The notes below the pieces were generated by a model. It searched no databases. It was not told the origin of the DNA and was given only the letters and a program-made list of their open reading frames with translations. Below are positions 34,464-47,056 of a stretch of DNA of 64,000 nucleotides, in pieces; the first letter of the stretch is position 1; each line of letters starts with the position of its first letter. Origin of the DNA: Stereocaulon alpinum (taxonomy: Eukaryota > Ascomycota > Lecanoromycetes > Lecanorales > Stereocaulaceae); the NCBI GenBank assembly GCA_018257865.1, contig JAEUBA010000001.1:1054001-1118000 (forward strand), given 5' to 3'. A program made the position numbers and the translations under genes.

Positions 34464-36492
34464 TCAGCTCCAGAACGCATAGCGCTCTACATCGCTCTTT
34501 CTTCCTGAGCCGATCGCGCCATGTGACTCTTCGGGTGTTTTTCCGGGCGCGTAGCCTAGCGCATGGAAATTGTAACGCTTACGGTCATCATCTTCTTCTT
34601 CCATCGAAAAAACGCCATCTTGCTCTTCGTCGATTCTGCCAGTCCCGCTGATGCTGGAAGATGAGACGGCACGGTTCATTAGACTAGAGGACGAAGATGG
34701 ATTGCGTGCTGAACCTGGGTGAAGGGCCGGACTGCTGTTACTGGGTTTGGCATTTGAAGTTGGGTGCTCATTGGGGTCGGAAGTTTGGGACGAAATACGC
34801 TGGCGAGCTAATTGCTGAGATATCATTGACATGGAGGATTGGCGTGTTGGGCTCGCAAAAGCGGGTGACATGTCCCCAGGAATCCTCGTAGCCCGTAGTG
34901 AGGGGCTAGTAAGGGGGTGGAGAGAGGAGTTGCGAAGGGGCGAGCCGACGTGACCAAATGCCGAGTTTGTAGAGTTGTTGTTCCTGCTTTCTTCCTCTTT
35001 TTGGCGGGCGAAGAACGCACCATACCGAGAGGGACTACCCGCGGCAGGAGATCCGACTTTGCTCGACGAGTCTGCTGGGGATGCTATACCACTAAGGCTC
35101 TCGCGGAAGTTTCTCGACTCTGGTTCAGTTCTTGATAGGCGGCGCATCTTCTCTTGTGGGGTCAGCAAGTCGTGGAGACTCGGCGGCAGGAAATCTTCCT
35201 CTCCACTGAAGGCGAACTCGTCCTCATCATCTGGAACATGCAGTCGCTGTCTCGGTAGGCTCGAGGACATCAACGCTGGTTTCATTGTCCGCTTCGAGTG
35301 CATGATCCGCTGGCCAAAGCCTTCGTCACCTGATCCGAGAGGTGAAGATCCTAAGTCCGGACCCCTTGAACGTGCGTCTCGTCCATATACTGAGCTGTGT
35401 AAGTTCCGAACAGCGCCAGTCGGTAGGATAGCTTTCTTGGGTAATGACGATGGAGGCGATTCGAGACCGAATTTAGAAGGAACAGATGCAGCCACTGCGC
35501 CATGCCTGGCAATATATGAGATGCCTTGGCTGTCAAAAGATGCTGGCATAGGTGCGTCGAGCGCTGTGAGATGCGCGACAGGTGATATTGGATTTCGAGT
35601 TTCGTCTCGAGGTGAGCCATACTTAGAGTCAGGGTGTGGGGTATAGCCTGTGTCTATTGCAGGGAGGTTGTCTTGGAAGTTCTGCTGTAGGCCGAAGTCG
35701 TTGTCTGCATAGGGAGGTATCTGGTGACCGAAAGCTAGTGGAGCTCCGTTGGCTTGCTGAGCCAAGAGCGAGTGCGCCAAAGCAGGATCTGATTGTTGAT
35801 ATAGTTGAGGATCCACCCTGCCGCCGAGCGGAAGCTGCCCTCCTAGCGGTCTATGTGGGAGATTCACTTGTCTTCCGTTGGGTAGTATGTGTGCTAATGC
35901 ACACTTTGCGCCAAACTTGCAGTTGCCCTGTATGAAGGTCAGTATGCCTGTGTGAGCAAAAGACTGCCATGGCCTTCAATGGCCTTCATACCTTGGCGAA
36001 GTATTTGCAGGGCAAGTTCCTGTTAGTGTCGTCGATATTGTGCGAGAAGGGGCACGCTTTCCCAGCCTGACATTGTCCCTGCTTGAAGAACTTGCAAGGC
36101 ACGTGTGAAGTGTCTGAATTTGGACGGGTTAGCCTTCTCTTGAACCACGGCATTTCTTGTTCTGAGAGCGTACTTTTCGTATTAGGGGGGCTTCGAGGGC
36201 CATCAAAAGTCCCCATGCTGGCCGTTCCTCTATGTCGTGAGGTACCGTTCGATATGTGATGTGGCAGGCCGTTAGTAACGGATAAAGGTCCATTCCCATT
36301 CGCGTAGCCCGCAGGATCGTCTCTTTTAAAGTCCGTTGATAGCCGATGTTGCACATTATGATTGCCATTGCCGTTCTGATTGGAACCTGCATGTTGTGGG
36401 GGGTTCGACATATTGAAGAATACCTGATCTGGTGGGGATGATGCGAAACCGGGGAGGGGTCTCGGTGCGGGTTGTTGAAAGGAAGTCGCCAT
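34464..36492 (-). CDS. CCCH-type zinc-finger protein (putative RNA-binding)
   Basis: CDS is complement(join(34464..35927,35992..36492)), 654 aa, with a 64-nt phase-0 intron. It contains two C-x7-C-x5-C-x3-H fingers: CKFFKQGQCQAGKACPFSH (~133-151) and CKYFAKGNCKFGAKCALAH (~162-180). The second is split by the intron after CKYFAK. Everything else is low-complexity: Asn/Gly/Pro-rich before the fingers, and Ser/Pro-rich after, with short acidic patches (DDEDEFAFSGEEDF, EEEDDD). Tandem fingers of this kind usually bind mRNA. ATG 36492 is used because the frame upstream has no ATG before a stop. Confidence 0.88.
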
Positions 36493-37442
36493 GGTGGCGC
36501 GCGTTGTCAAGGATTTGGTTGCCAGGGAGAGGAAGGCGCGGTAGGCGCAATTGGGGCAACTATGTTATGGGGCGAACCACAGGATAGGTGAAGTTGTTTG
36601 TGTAAGGCAAGTTGTAAAAGTCTGAAGCTTGAGGCGTGTGAATTGCGGAGTCTCGTCGGCTGAAACTCAAGGTCCCGCCTGTTGCCGCTAATTTATCAAA
36701 GATCTGCTGCAGGGATTCTTCTTGCGCCCATACGCCCATACGCCCATACGCCCCAAAGCATGCGCTCTCTTCGTCATAGGCTGCCCTGCACTTTTTCCCA
36801 TACATATACGTGGTCGTTCTGTTCTCGAGACAGATCCATCAAAATGCTTGTGCTTGAGAAGTAGTGAATTCGGGCAGCTATGAGACAAGGGGACACCATA
36901 CTATTGTGTCACGCGGGCTACCAAGGCTCGCAGATGATCCATATATCTGCACGGATGACCCTATAGCCTTCACATGATGCCTTTCCTTGTTAGGAAATTG
37001 GGACTAGAGACTTGGGACCAATGCAGGTCCATCGCCATTCCACGTTGTACAATCTTGGGTGAGATTCCCATCTCCAAAATCTATGTTTCTCGGCGAGGGA
37101 CTGAGATCTACCAACCGACGTCCAAGATTACCAAAACGCGTGGTGGATTTGGGCTCAGGTCAGCATTCAACATGTATGATTTGCAATTGCCAAATTGCGA
37201 ATATGCTGAAAAGCTATCGCATGTCCTCGATCTGGTAGTGAATCCGCGTCATTGCCCCATTTTCCTCGTTGCACGTATTGAAGCTTCGATGACATTGCAA
37301 ATGAGATCTTCCCACAACCTTCCTCTCATATCAGCAGCAATTGATTCATTCCTGATCCCTCTATAAGCCCTACTCGTCACCTTCCAGGCCCCATTCTTCC
37401 TGCACATGCTCATCAGCATTCAATACTATCATCCTCAAGAGT
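36493..37442. other. Intergenic with a 9-bp mini-repeat and one weak + strand frame
   Basis: About 950 bp. Near 36726-36751 a CGCCCATA-type 9-bp unit repeats three times (leader of the CCCH gene). An ATG-initiated 130-codon frame on the + strand (36974-37366) has no recognisable domain and ends 77 bp before the HOP2 stop; I do not call it a gene. The sequence between is unremarkable. Confidence 0.4.
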
Positions 37443-38423
37443 TCACCCTACCCAAAGCTCCTCCCTCGTCTTCCCCTCCTCCATCTGCTCAGTGCACATA
37501 GCCCACAGCTCCAAACAAATCTTCTTCCTTTTCCTTGCGATCTTCTCCCACTGAGAAAACTCCTTGTCCACCTTCATCTTCTCCTCCGGCAACACAGGCT
37601 TCATATCCCCAGCCCTCAGCGGCCCCAGCCGTCCCAGGATATCCTTCTTCTCTCGCTCGAGCACTGTGACCCTAGCGCGGAGTTCTTCTGTAGATATCGT
37701 AGCATTTACGGAAGCGAGGTTTGCGCGGAGGAGCTTCTCGGTGGCTTTGGCAGTGCCGATGGTTTCGCGGAGGGTCGTAATCTCGACATCCATGGCTGCT
37801 AGGTCCTCGAGAGACATGGCATCGGCGGGGTCTTGGATTGCGTGGTAGACAGTTTGTTTTCCTGGAAGGTGTGTGAGTGCAAGCGCGTTGTAGCAGACTT
37901 GACTGACGGGAGGATTGCTTACCAGCTGCTTTGCCGGCGATGACTTGGCTTTCATGGAGCTCCTTCAGTGCTTTCGCAGCATACGCTGAGAATGCGTCAG
38001 CTTTTACTTAATCTTAGCTTCCCGCGGATTGAATGAGGAGCCTAATCCTCACTCTTGGTGACCTTATTGTGCAGATTGGCCGAGATATCCGTGGCCTGTA
38101 GTACAAGATGCGTCAGTCATGGAACATTTGTAGACAGTCCTTCAGGCAGGTCCTTGCTTACCGAATAGGGACGGCTGGTAAGGAAATAATCTGTGAGCAA
38201 TGAAGTGAACGAACGCCACAGTGCATCATGACTGACTTTTGCTTCTCTGCATTATTTCAGCATTTGGCAGCATCACAAGGGTCGATAAGAAACACACTGA
38301 GGTAGTCCAGTATCATAGCCGTGCCTGAGTTCTTGAAGTTAGACCGGACCTCTGAGATTGGAGTCGCTGGCTGTCACCTTGATCCGTGGTCGCTCTCTCG
38401 GATTTCTCCTTGCGAGGTGCCAT
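37443..38423 (-). CDS. HOP2: Meiotic homologous-pairing protein Hop2 (TBPIP family)
   Basis: With Mnd1, stimulates Dmc1/Rad51 strand exchange and enforces homologue pairing in meiosis. CDS is complement(join(37443..37861,37923..37985,38053..38095,38162..38174,38237..38246,38298..38324,38378..38423)), 206 aa in seven exons, two of them only 10 and 13 nt. The spliced N-terminus reads MAPRKEKSERATTDQG, then MILDYLKKQNRPYSATDI and NLHNKVTKTYAAKALKELHE, the expected winged helix, then GKQTVYHAIQDPADAM. Residues ~95-200 are a coiled coil (LEDLAAMDVEITTLRETI...). The length fits fungal Hop2. All six introns are GT-AG, 51-67 nt. The micro-exon joins were chosen because they alone restore DYLKKQNRPYS; transcript data should confirm them. 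Confidence 0.92.
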
Positions 38424-38718
38424 TGTGTGAAATCAAATGTCAGGTTATATTATCTTCTATATGAGTGTACTCAATGCTTCAGCAAAGACGTTATAGTGGG
38501 AATTGTTCTTGAGAGACAAGCGGAACAGGCGACGGCCGTGCATTTCGCTAGTGCTTTCAGCATCGTGAAAATCATTATTATGAACATCTATCCTAAAGTC
38601 ACCCCAATCTTGCTTCTTCATGCAGACATACGATGATTTACAAAATTTAGAGTCATGTTGAATTGGGTATCTTGGCCTTCCGCAATGCATCGAATCCAGG
38701 CAAATTTGTACGTCGAAT

Positions 38719-41536
38719 TCACATAACAACCTACGATGCGGTCAGTATTCTCCATCGGCAGAGATAGAGCTCGGGATTACTTACACACTCGCTCTCATTT
38801 TTAGTCTGCGGCACACCCATTTCTTGAAATGTCTTGGGCCCCTTCCCAGGTGGTCTAGCTATAGGCGTCAAGGGAGGTGGTGTGTTAGATGGGCGATCGG
38901 GGTTGGGTCGCTTAGGCGGTGGTAGACTTGCAGCGCTGCCAGGCCTTGAAGGAGGGTCTTGCAACAACACCCCTGGCCTGCCTGCCGACACTGGCTTTGG
39001 CGTGCTAGCCGCACTATTGAGGTGGGGCATGGTTGACGAATGAGGTAAGCTGGATTTTATATCCTGAGGCCTGCCACCTGATTGGCCATCGTAGCTGGAA
39101 TACTTTGGCATAGCGGGGGGCATGTTCGCATTATCGATCCTTTGCTGTCGTCTTTTACGGTCAGCACCAGACGGGTCCGGAGGGGCTGAGAAACCGATAT
39201 CTATCGGCGGTGTCTGCTGCGCAGGTGGCGGTCGCGAAGCGTTCATACCCGGAGAGCCCGGAGGTCGAGGACTTGTAAAGCCAGCACTGGGCTTTCGGTA
39301 GCCCAGAGGAGCAGCTGTGCCAGGCGGTGGGTTTGCAGGACCACCTCTTCCACGACCAACTCCTGGGATCTCGGCTCCATAGACTGGACCGCCTCTCCCA
39401 CGACCAGCAGCTATGTTGCCACCGCTTGCGTTTGGTCGAGATGTCTGAAATGTAGGGCATCCTGACCCTCGAAAGTTGTCGTCCCCAAATGAGCTCTCTG
39501 ATGCAGCAGCTGAAGGCGGTCGAGGGACAGTATTGACAGGAGGAGCTGGGCCATTCATTGGCCGTACAGAGGGTTGTGCTCTGCCATCATCGAGTGGATA
39601 CGGAGCAGTGGAAGTAGGTCGTGCTGCTGGAGCGTTAGGTATTTGGTATGCATATGCTTGCTGTCCGGGTCTTGGCTTTGGTACATTCGGTTCTGGCATG
39701 TCGAGGGGGGTGTCCGCAATAGTGGGCATGGGCGTGGCAGAATTCTTGAAGCGTTCCGGCCTCTTGCCCCTGTGTGAGCCATACTGTGATTGGATCTTTG
39801 CAACTGCAACATTATCGTGGTCTTTCCTTGAAAGTGTTTTAGAGCGAGATATGCCCTCTATGCGCCCTGCAGCGTCCTTATTACCATGCTCCGCCGCCCT
39901 CTCATACCACATTCTCGATTCTTTAAGATTGACAGGGACGTAGATGCCAATCTCGAAGAAGTACCCAAGTGCAAATTCCGCTGTTGCTAGTCCGCTCTGC
40001 GCTGCACGCTGCGCATACGTGAATGCGAGTTCTTCATTCTTGTCAAAAACCCCTTCGTAACCACACAAAAACCACTTGCTGATTGCCATATCAGCTTCTG
40101 GTTCGCCTTGCTTAGCGGCCAGGGCGTTGTAATGTAATGACAGAGCGGGATTGAAATCACAGCCCAGCTGGCACAATTCATATGCGGCCCCCATCTTTGT
40201 CTGCGCTTTGGCAAATCCTAGATATGCGGCCTTCTCGATGTTAAATCGGGCACCAGTAATATCCAGAGGCAGGTACTGTTCGGGCAGATTGACCTGGGGC
40301 AAGTCGTGTGCTTGTAACATACCAAAAACCTGTCGCCAAGTCAGCTCCTGTATGAGTATCTGATCATTCGAGCGCCTGTGGTTCTTACGTATGCTCCCTG
40401 TGGTGCGTTCTCATCAGCTGTCTGTGCAGAGTAATTGATAAGCTTGATGCCTCGTTCATAGTCAAGGCGCTGGCCGTGCTGTCCGAGCAGAGTCATCATC
40501 CCAAGACGCTAGATATGTCAGCCTCCACACTACGTCTCCACAGATGGCTCAAGAGCCTTGAAAGCTAAATTCTCACATAATTGGACGCTGAATCTCCGGC
40601 TTGTACTCCGAGCTTGTAGTGCTTAATTGCCTTCTCAGGTTCATTGGAACTTTCAAATTGCATACCCATTCTGTATTCAGCTCTCGCGTAGCCCTTTTGT
40701 GCTGCTCTTTGATAGCATCTAAACGCTTCTTTCTTGTCCATTCGAATACCGAATTTCCCAAACTCGAGCCACATGCCTCTCATGAATTCAGCTTTAGGAT
40801 GATGTTGATCCGCAAGAAACGATACCACACTGATTGCATCCACCCGTAGCTGATGCTCTGTGTGCGGTGTTCGTGGCCTTGCGGCTTGGTTCTCAGATAT
40901 TCGGCCTTCATTCTGAGACGCAATTTCAACCCATGCTAGAGCGTCTTGAGCCCAACTCAGTTGCATCTCAGGGTCATCCGAGTTCAGCACTGGTCCCCGC
41001 GCAGTCTCCAGTATGCCTTCTTTCTCTTCGTCCGACGGGGGAACATTTGCTGGTCGATTACGGACTGGAGGGAACGGAGAGAACGTTGGCTGGTCGATCA
41101 AATCAGTATACTGGCTTCCCTGATTTTGGACTTGGATATGAGGTTGGGCACTGTATTCCTGGTTTGATAATTGGGGGCTTGTAGCCGAGTAGGCGGAGAT
41201 GGAAGAGTTCCGGCTTGGGAATGAAGTGTTCATGGCTCCTGGCATATGATTCATAGGAGCTGGCGAGTGCAGTCCAGACATGCGATTAACTGGCGCAGCC
41301 TCAAGTTCAAGATGTGCGAGGTTGCCCTGAATCTTTTCTGGCACTTCTGGTGTAACCCTGCAGAGCCAATCAGCTATGACGTTCTTTTGCTGATTGGTTG
41401 TGGAGCTCGACTTGGCAAAGAGCATGACAGACACTTACCGCTGTGGTGACGGAGAGATGACCTCTGGCATATAGAAGTCATCTACTCCTCCAGGATAGAA
41501 GGTAGCACCTAGCTGAGGCGGTCGAGTGCCTGACAT
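38719..41536 (-). CDS. Skt5/Chs4-like chitin synthase regulator with Sel1 repeats and CaaX box
   Basis: CDS is complement(join(38719..38730,38785..40329,40389..40508,40577..41357,41439..41536)), 851 aa. It activates and localises chitin synthase at the plasma membrane in the yeast family member Skt5/Chs4. Residues ~170-500 contain Sel1-like helical repeats (KAEFMRGMWLEFGKFGIRMD, EAFRCYQRAAQKGYARAEYR, ATAEFALGYFFEIGIYVPVN, MWYERAAEHGNKDAAGRIEG). The last ~340 residues are Pro/Gly/Arg-rich, with two GRGRGGP patches. A final 12-nt exon after a 54-nt intron turns ...NESEC into ...CVVM-stop, a farnesylation-type CaaX box as known in this family. Without that splice the frame would add an unrelated tail. 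Head-to-head with CHL1. Confidence 0.93.
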
Positions 41537-42303
41537 CTTCACTGCGCCTTTCGTAGAGTGAAGCGTGCGAATTTTCTTCCGCTTCCGGAGCCCGCTGGCC
41601 TTTGTTCAAGCGCGTTTGCTTTGAAAGTATCAAAGGTGGGGATTGTGATTCTCAATTATATGTCGCCATTAGGAGCTTAGGAGAATCAAGTAACATTTGA
41701 GGCTTTGATCCTGCTTTAATGACGAGACAGGAAGAGACACTTGTCTTGAGCTGAGGCGTTGAGCCATTCAGCAACATCGGATCTGCATATAGTACAGTGA
41801 TTCAGGCACCGTGCAGAATGGACTAGGAAGGAGTGGGACATTAATACCTTAAGGCTGTGCCCGCCATAACGATGACGGGCCATTAATAGCCAGCGTCAGC
41901 TGTTTAGTACCCATGTGCCCGTAGACCGTCCCTGAGAGGCCAAGCTTTCGGGCGCTAAAAGTCAGTCCGGCCCAAAAAAAGATTCACAATTAAGTAGCCT
42001 GAGTGCCTGAAATTCATTCACACACAGCGTTCTCTCGCGCTTCATACCTGAATCCATGATCCAGAGAATCCGCACCAGTCATGTTGCGTGGTGTCAATGT
42101 CAGCACCGTTGGAGGCATGAGTCCAGGTGTTGACTGGCAAAGGCATGGGGCGTCAATATCCGACCCATTGTTGTAGACCCAACTTGTTTCATCCTTCATC
42201 TCACTCCAAATAACGGCGGGATCCATGACTCATCCAAAAAGTGCCATCTGTGTCTCAGATCATTCCGACATGTTATTCAAGCTGTCTTGAAACATCTTCC
42301 GTG
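41537..42303. promoter_or_regulatory. Shared divergent promoter region
   Basis: About 765 bp between the Skt5-like gene (minus) and CHL1 (plus). An A-run lies near 41972-41979. No other gene is supported. Confidence 0.4.
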
Positions 42304-45040
42304 ATGGAGACTACTACGAGAGACTTTCACCATCCTTATAAGCCCTATGATATTCAAATCGACTTGATGAATGCAATCTACGATTGCATTGACAAGGGAA
42401 AGGTTGGAATCTTTGAGTCTCCTACAGGTCCGCCGGACATTGTGCTGTCGCAACTCCCCCTCTTACTGATCGGAATATACAGGAACTGGCAAGTCCTTAA
42501 GCCTGATTTGCAGTTCACTTACATGGCTACGAGGTGCTCAAGAGGACGCGCTGAATAACCAGGCGACAGCAGAGGTGGATGAAGATGAGCCTAGTTGGGT
42601 GGCGGAGCACGCTCAGGAAGAGAGAAGAAGTGCCGTACTTGATCAAAAGTCGAAACTTGAAGCACGTCTTAGACAAATCCGCGCCAAAGAGCTCCAACAA
42701 AAGCAGCACTATGAGAACGGGGAGCCGAAGACCAAACGCATGAGACCGGATGAGACCAGCCAGACGCTAGAAAGGGATGATGAAGCGCAGTTTGAGCTTG
42801 ATGAGTACAACAGCGACGATGAATGCATGAAGGTAAAGGCTACAAGTCATCTGCCTGTAGACCGAGGTCTGTCTTCCACTAGTTTGCAATTGATGCAAAA
42901 GTTGGGTCTAGCATCCAAACTATCTGCTGAATCCGAGGAATTACTACCAACGGACGAGCTAAAGGTCTTCTATTGCTCGAGGACGCATTCGCAATTGACA
43001 CAATTCATCCGAGAAGTACGTCGCGTTGACCTCCCACCATCTTCATGGATGATAGAACATGAAAATAGTCTGCCCAATGACCCTGATGGAAGGTCAGTAG
43101 TGAAACACGTTCCTCTAGGCTCGAGGAAGAATCTGTGTATCAATTCGAAGGTGTCCAAGCTTGGCAGTGCTCCAGCAATGAACGAACGTTGCCTTGAGCT
43201 GCAAAAGCCAGATACCCCAAAGGATCAAAAGTGCCCCTTCGTCCCGAACAAAGAGAATGAGACGTTGGTGAACGAATTCAGAGATCACGCTCTTGCCAAG
43301 GTTCACGACATCGAGGATCTGGGATCGCTTGGCAAAAAGCTCGGCATTTGCCCCTACTATGCCTCAAGGGTTACCATAAAGCCCAGTGAGGTAGGTCTTC
43401 CTGCTAGTTCGATCTTGACGGCCATCTGAACAAGCATAGATAATTACGTTGCCATACCCACTGCTGTTGCAGAAATCCGCCAGAGAAGCCCTTAACCTCT
43501 CATTGAAAGGACATGTTGTTATCATTGACGAAGCGCACAACCTTATGGACACAATCTCTAACATTCACTCCACCAGTGTCACTCATGCCCAATTAAAGCG
43601 ATGCAGAGCTCAGCTAGGGGTCTATCTACAGAGATTTCGCAACAAATTAAAAGGCAAGAACAGAATTTATGTTGCTCAAATGATCCGCCTTATCGATTCA
43701 GTCTCCGGCTACCTTGATGGGATTTCTCTGGAAGACATATCAATGGATGGTATAGTCGACGTCAGTAGTCTGATGGCCGGCAAGGGAGTCGACCAGATCA
43801 ATCTCTATAAGCTTATGCACTATCTCCAAGAAAGTAAATTAGCTAGGAAAGTCGACGGCTATATTAATTACGCCGAGGGGCAGAGCTCTAGACCGGAGAT
43901 CAAGGCTGGCACAACCTCTCACGCTTCGACAATGCCTGTTTTGACACACGTTCAGTCATTCTTTCAGACCCTCACCAATCCTGCAGCAGAAGGTCGCTTC
44001 TTCTACGAAAAAGACGAAAACAAAGATCTTGCCCTTAGGTATATGCTCTTGGATCCTACTCACCATTTCAAGGAGATTGTCGAAGATGCGCGAGCTGTAA
44101 TATTGGCGGGAGGGACTATGTCGCCCGTAGATACCCTCAAATACTGATTTGCAGCACCCAGATCTTTGCTAATCGTCTACAGATGGATGACTACGTCCGC
44201 CATCTCTTCGCGTACATCGACCCTGCGCAAATACAAACTTTCAGCTGCGGCCATATTATTCCCAAGGAGAATCTGATTGCCCTACCCGTGGTCAGGGGGC
44301 CAGGTGGTGTTGAGTTCAATTTCACGTACGACAAACGCAACTCTCTCGCGGTCATCGAGGCATTGGGCAATTGCCTGATCCAACTATCTGATAATATTCC
44401 AGACGGATTGGTGGTATTCTTCCCGAGCTATGCTTATCTTGACCATGTGATCCTCCGCTGGCAATTTAAGGACCCCAACACAGGATTTAAAAGCCTTTGG
44501 GATCGCTTGATGCAGAGGAAACCCGTATTCAGGGAATCCAAAACTACCACTGGCGCCGATGATATCCTGAGTCAGTATTCTCAAGCTATCGCTGCTGGCA
44601 GCGGCGGCCTGCTGCTCTCTGTGATCGGCGGCAAAATGTCCGAAGGTATCAACTTTTCCGACGCACTGGGCCGCGGCGTTGTAGTCGTCGGCCTCCCTTT
44701 TCCAAATATCCAGAGTGCGCAGTGGAAAGCCAAACTTGAGTATGTGGAGAAAAGCGCAATAGAACGCGGTGGCAGTCGAGAGGAGGGCAAAGCTCTGGCC
44801 AGAGAACTCTATGAGAATGCATGTATGCGAGCCGTCAATCAGAGCATTGGCAGAGCCATAAGACACAGAGGCGATTATGCGAGTATTCTCTTACTAGATG
44901 GACGATACAAAACACCTCGGATAGAGGGCAAGCTGCCGGGGTGGATCAAGCAAGGCATTGCGAAGGGAAGCGAATACAGTGACTTCCAGGCCATTGTCGG
45001 AAGAGTGAAGTTGTTCTTTGAGTCTAAGAAAGTTCCTTAA
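42304..45040 (+). CDS. CHL1: Chl1/DDX11-family iron-sulphur DNA helicase
   Basis: Superfamily 2 5'-3' DNA helicase needed for sister-chromatid cohesion and genome stability. CDS is join(42304..42427,42483..43390,43440..44126,44183..45040), 858 aa, close to yeast Chl1 (861). The 55-nt first intron splits the Walker A motif; after splicing it reads FESPTGTGKSLSL (~39-51). A charged insert (~70-200) precedes VFYCSRTHSQLTQFIREV. Cysteines expected to hold a 4Fe-4S cluster follow (NLCINS, RCLEL, KCPF, GICPYYASR). The DEAH box VVIIDEAHNL lies at ~370-379, AGGTMSP at ~568-574, and the C-terminal RecA domain has GGKMSEGINFSDALGRGV and QSIGRAIRH. All motifs are intact. Confidence 0.96.
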
Positions 45041-47056
45041 CTTCGAAGCGATGAAGCCACTATATCCAGGATGGAGCCTTACTGCAATCAATGATCGGAG
45101 AGCACTTTCACTGCTCGCCAATTTGATACTAGTACCATTGGCCCTCATGTAAGACAATTGCCTCCATTTATAATCACATTTTGAGTGTCGCTGCTACAGC
45201 TCTACCGCGTCAATCGCCGTTCGACGCCCCAACTCAACCTCTAAGTCCTTAACGACTCGAATCAAAGCCTCCACAGGCACGTCCATTGTTCTCAACCCTC
45301 TACCGTGCCTCCGATGCAAACATTACATTCCAGCTGTCTAACATTAGGATTTGAGTACGCTGCAGAGTAAGTAGAGAAATGTTTCTTCTTTGCACCCGCC
45401 ACCGTCTTTGATGAGAGAACAAGTCAATTATTAGCTGACGCTACAACATCGTTGTGCACATAATGAGGCTTACATATGTTTTAATTCCTGAGACCGCTCA
45501 CGTACTTGACGATTATACTCATTGACTCAATTCTATCTGAGGCTTCTGCTAACACCTCTAGTCCTTTAGATTACGATAGGACTGCTAGCCGCTGATCGTA
45601 AAACCCTCACATGAGCATTACCCAGACTTCTCTGCCTACAAACCCTGTTCCTGATCTCTGGATCACCGCCACCTATGGACGACTACATATCAAGAGACAT
45701 GGCTGATCGTGCCTCCATAGAGGGGCTCTCAGCGTGAGCAATCTAGCAACCCATGTCGGATTCGGTCTAATCGATTGAATAGCGCTTTCAAGGCGGGCAC
45801 ACACTCGGACTTGACGATTAAATGCGGTGACCGCGAATGACACGTCCATCGTGTTGTTGTATGCACGTGGTCGAAGTCCTTCCGGGAGGCATGTGAGGGC
45901 GCGTCGAAGGTATGCGTGGCCTTGTGACCGAGCCGTAATATAATACCAAGAAGACTTGCAGGAAGCCAGTGTCCAGGTCATCAACCTCCTGGCTAGCAAG
46001 GACAATAGCTACAAGATAGCTCTAATTGAACAAAACGAACAAGTAATCGAGACATTTCATACTCCGAACACTTTATCAACTATCCCCTTTCTCCTCACGA
46101 CTTCACTGCAGTGTTTGACTGGCGTCATTCAATCTCAATGCATGAGCCGCGCATACATCATCTATCAGAGATGCTGCGCCCCACAACCCCGTATCCCTCC
46201 CGTCAGCAACATGCCCCTCATTCTCTATAGCTTCCAACTTCCCTCCAGCCTCGATACCCCAACATCAATACACAAGTGCCCACTCCCTCAATCCCCAACC
46301 CACCATCCCCAGCATATCCCTCTATACCTCACCCTCTCGTCGCATCCTCATGCCTCACAACCTCCGACCACCTCTTACCCTCCACTCCCCCAAACCCTTA
46401 CCATACCCCTCCCTCAACTCGTCCTGCCTCATCAGCTCATCCACCCCAGTCCTACCGTTTCTACCTATCTTGGTAAGAAGAGAGGACGGGATTAGTGGGA
46501 TAGAAACAGATATGTGATTCTTTGGGTAGAAGGTATTGTTACGTTATTGAAATTTATTAGTGAGATATGGTGGAAATGTGGATTGTGTGCGCATATATAA
46601 GGTCGTTGGGTTCACTGTGTGTATAGTTCTTGAAAGTGCAGCTCTTATGAGAATGCACCGTGAAGGTATAGAGAAATGAAAACCCTCCGCTCTCCATCTC
46701 TGTGCATATTTAGCTGACCCTACTCAGTACTATGTCACGCTACTCATTCTGCCAATAATCAACTCAGCATGGAAAGTACTCAAGAGAGGTTTGTTCCCTG
46801 AATCATGGTTTTCAAAACACTAACATAAGGTCTAACAATAAGCAATCCACTACACGCCAGTCCGCTAATGACAAGAACAAGAAAAGCACGCTAGACTCTG
46901 ACAAGGCGTGCGTGTTGTTTACGTAATCCATGAGATGCTGGCAATAAGGCTAGCGATGTCCTGCACGCTGTCCATAGACCAGCGTAATGCATAACCGGGT
47001 TTAAACCGGAAACCAGAAGATGATCCCTCTCCTCACGACTTGGAATGCACGGCGGC
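45041..47056. other. Gene-poor stretch with a decayed coding fragment
   Basis: About 2 kb. On the minus strand at roughly 45180-45430, protein-like text (KTVAGAKKKHFSTYSAAYSN, VRQLECNVCIGGTVEG, then TMDVPVEALIRVVKDLEVEL) is readable only with a stop and a frame change between blocks, so it is probably a relic. At 46200-46470 the + strand is very C-rich and would encode Pro/Ser/His-rich peptides; nothing supports a gene there. The rest is featureless. Confidence 0.4.

Noticed and set aside
36974..37366. 130-codon + strand frame before HOP2
   Set aside because: ATG-initiated but no domain, no introns and no similarity recognised; likely chance.
45956..46495. 180-codon + strand frame
   Set aside because: Starts at TTG, and its second half is only the translation of a C-rich low-complexity tract.
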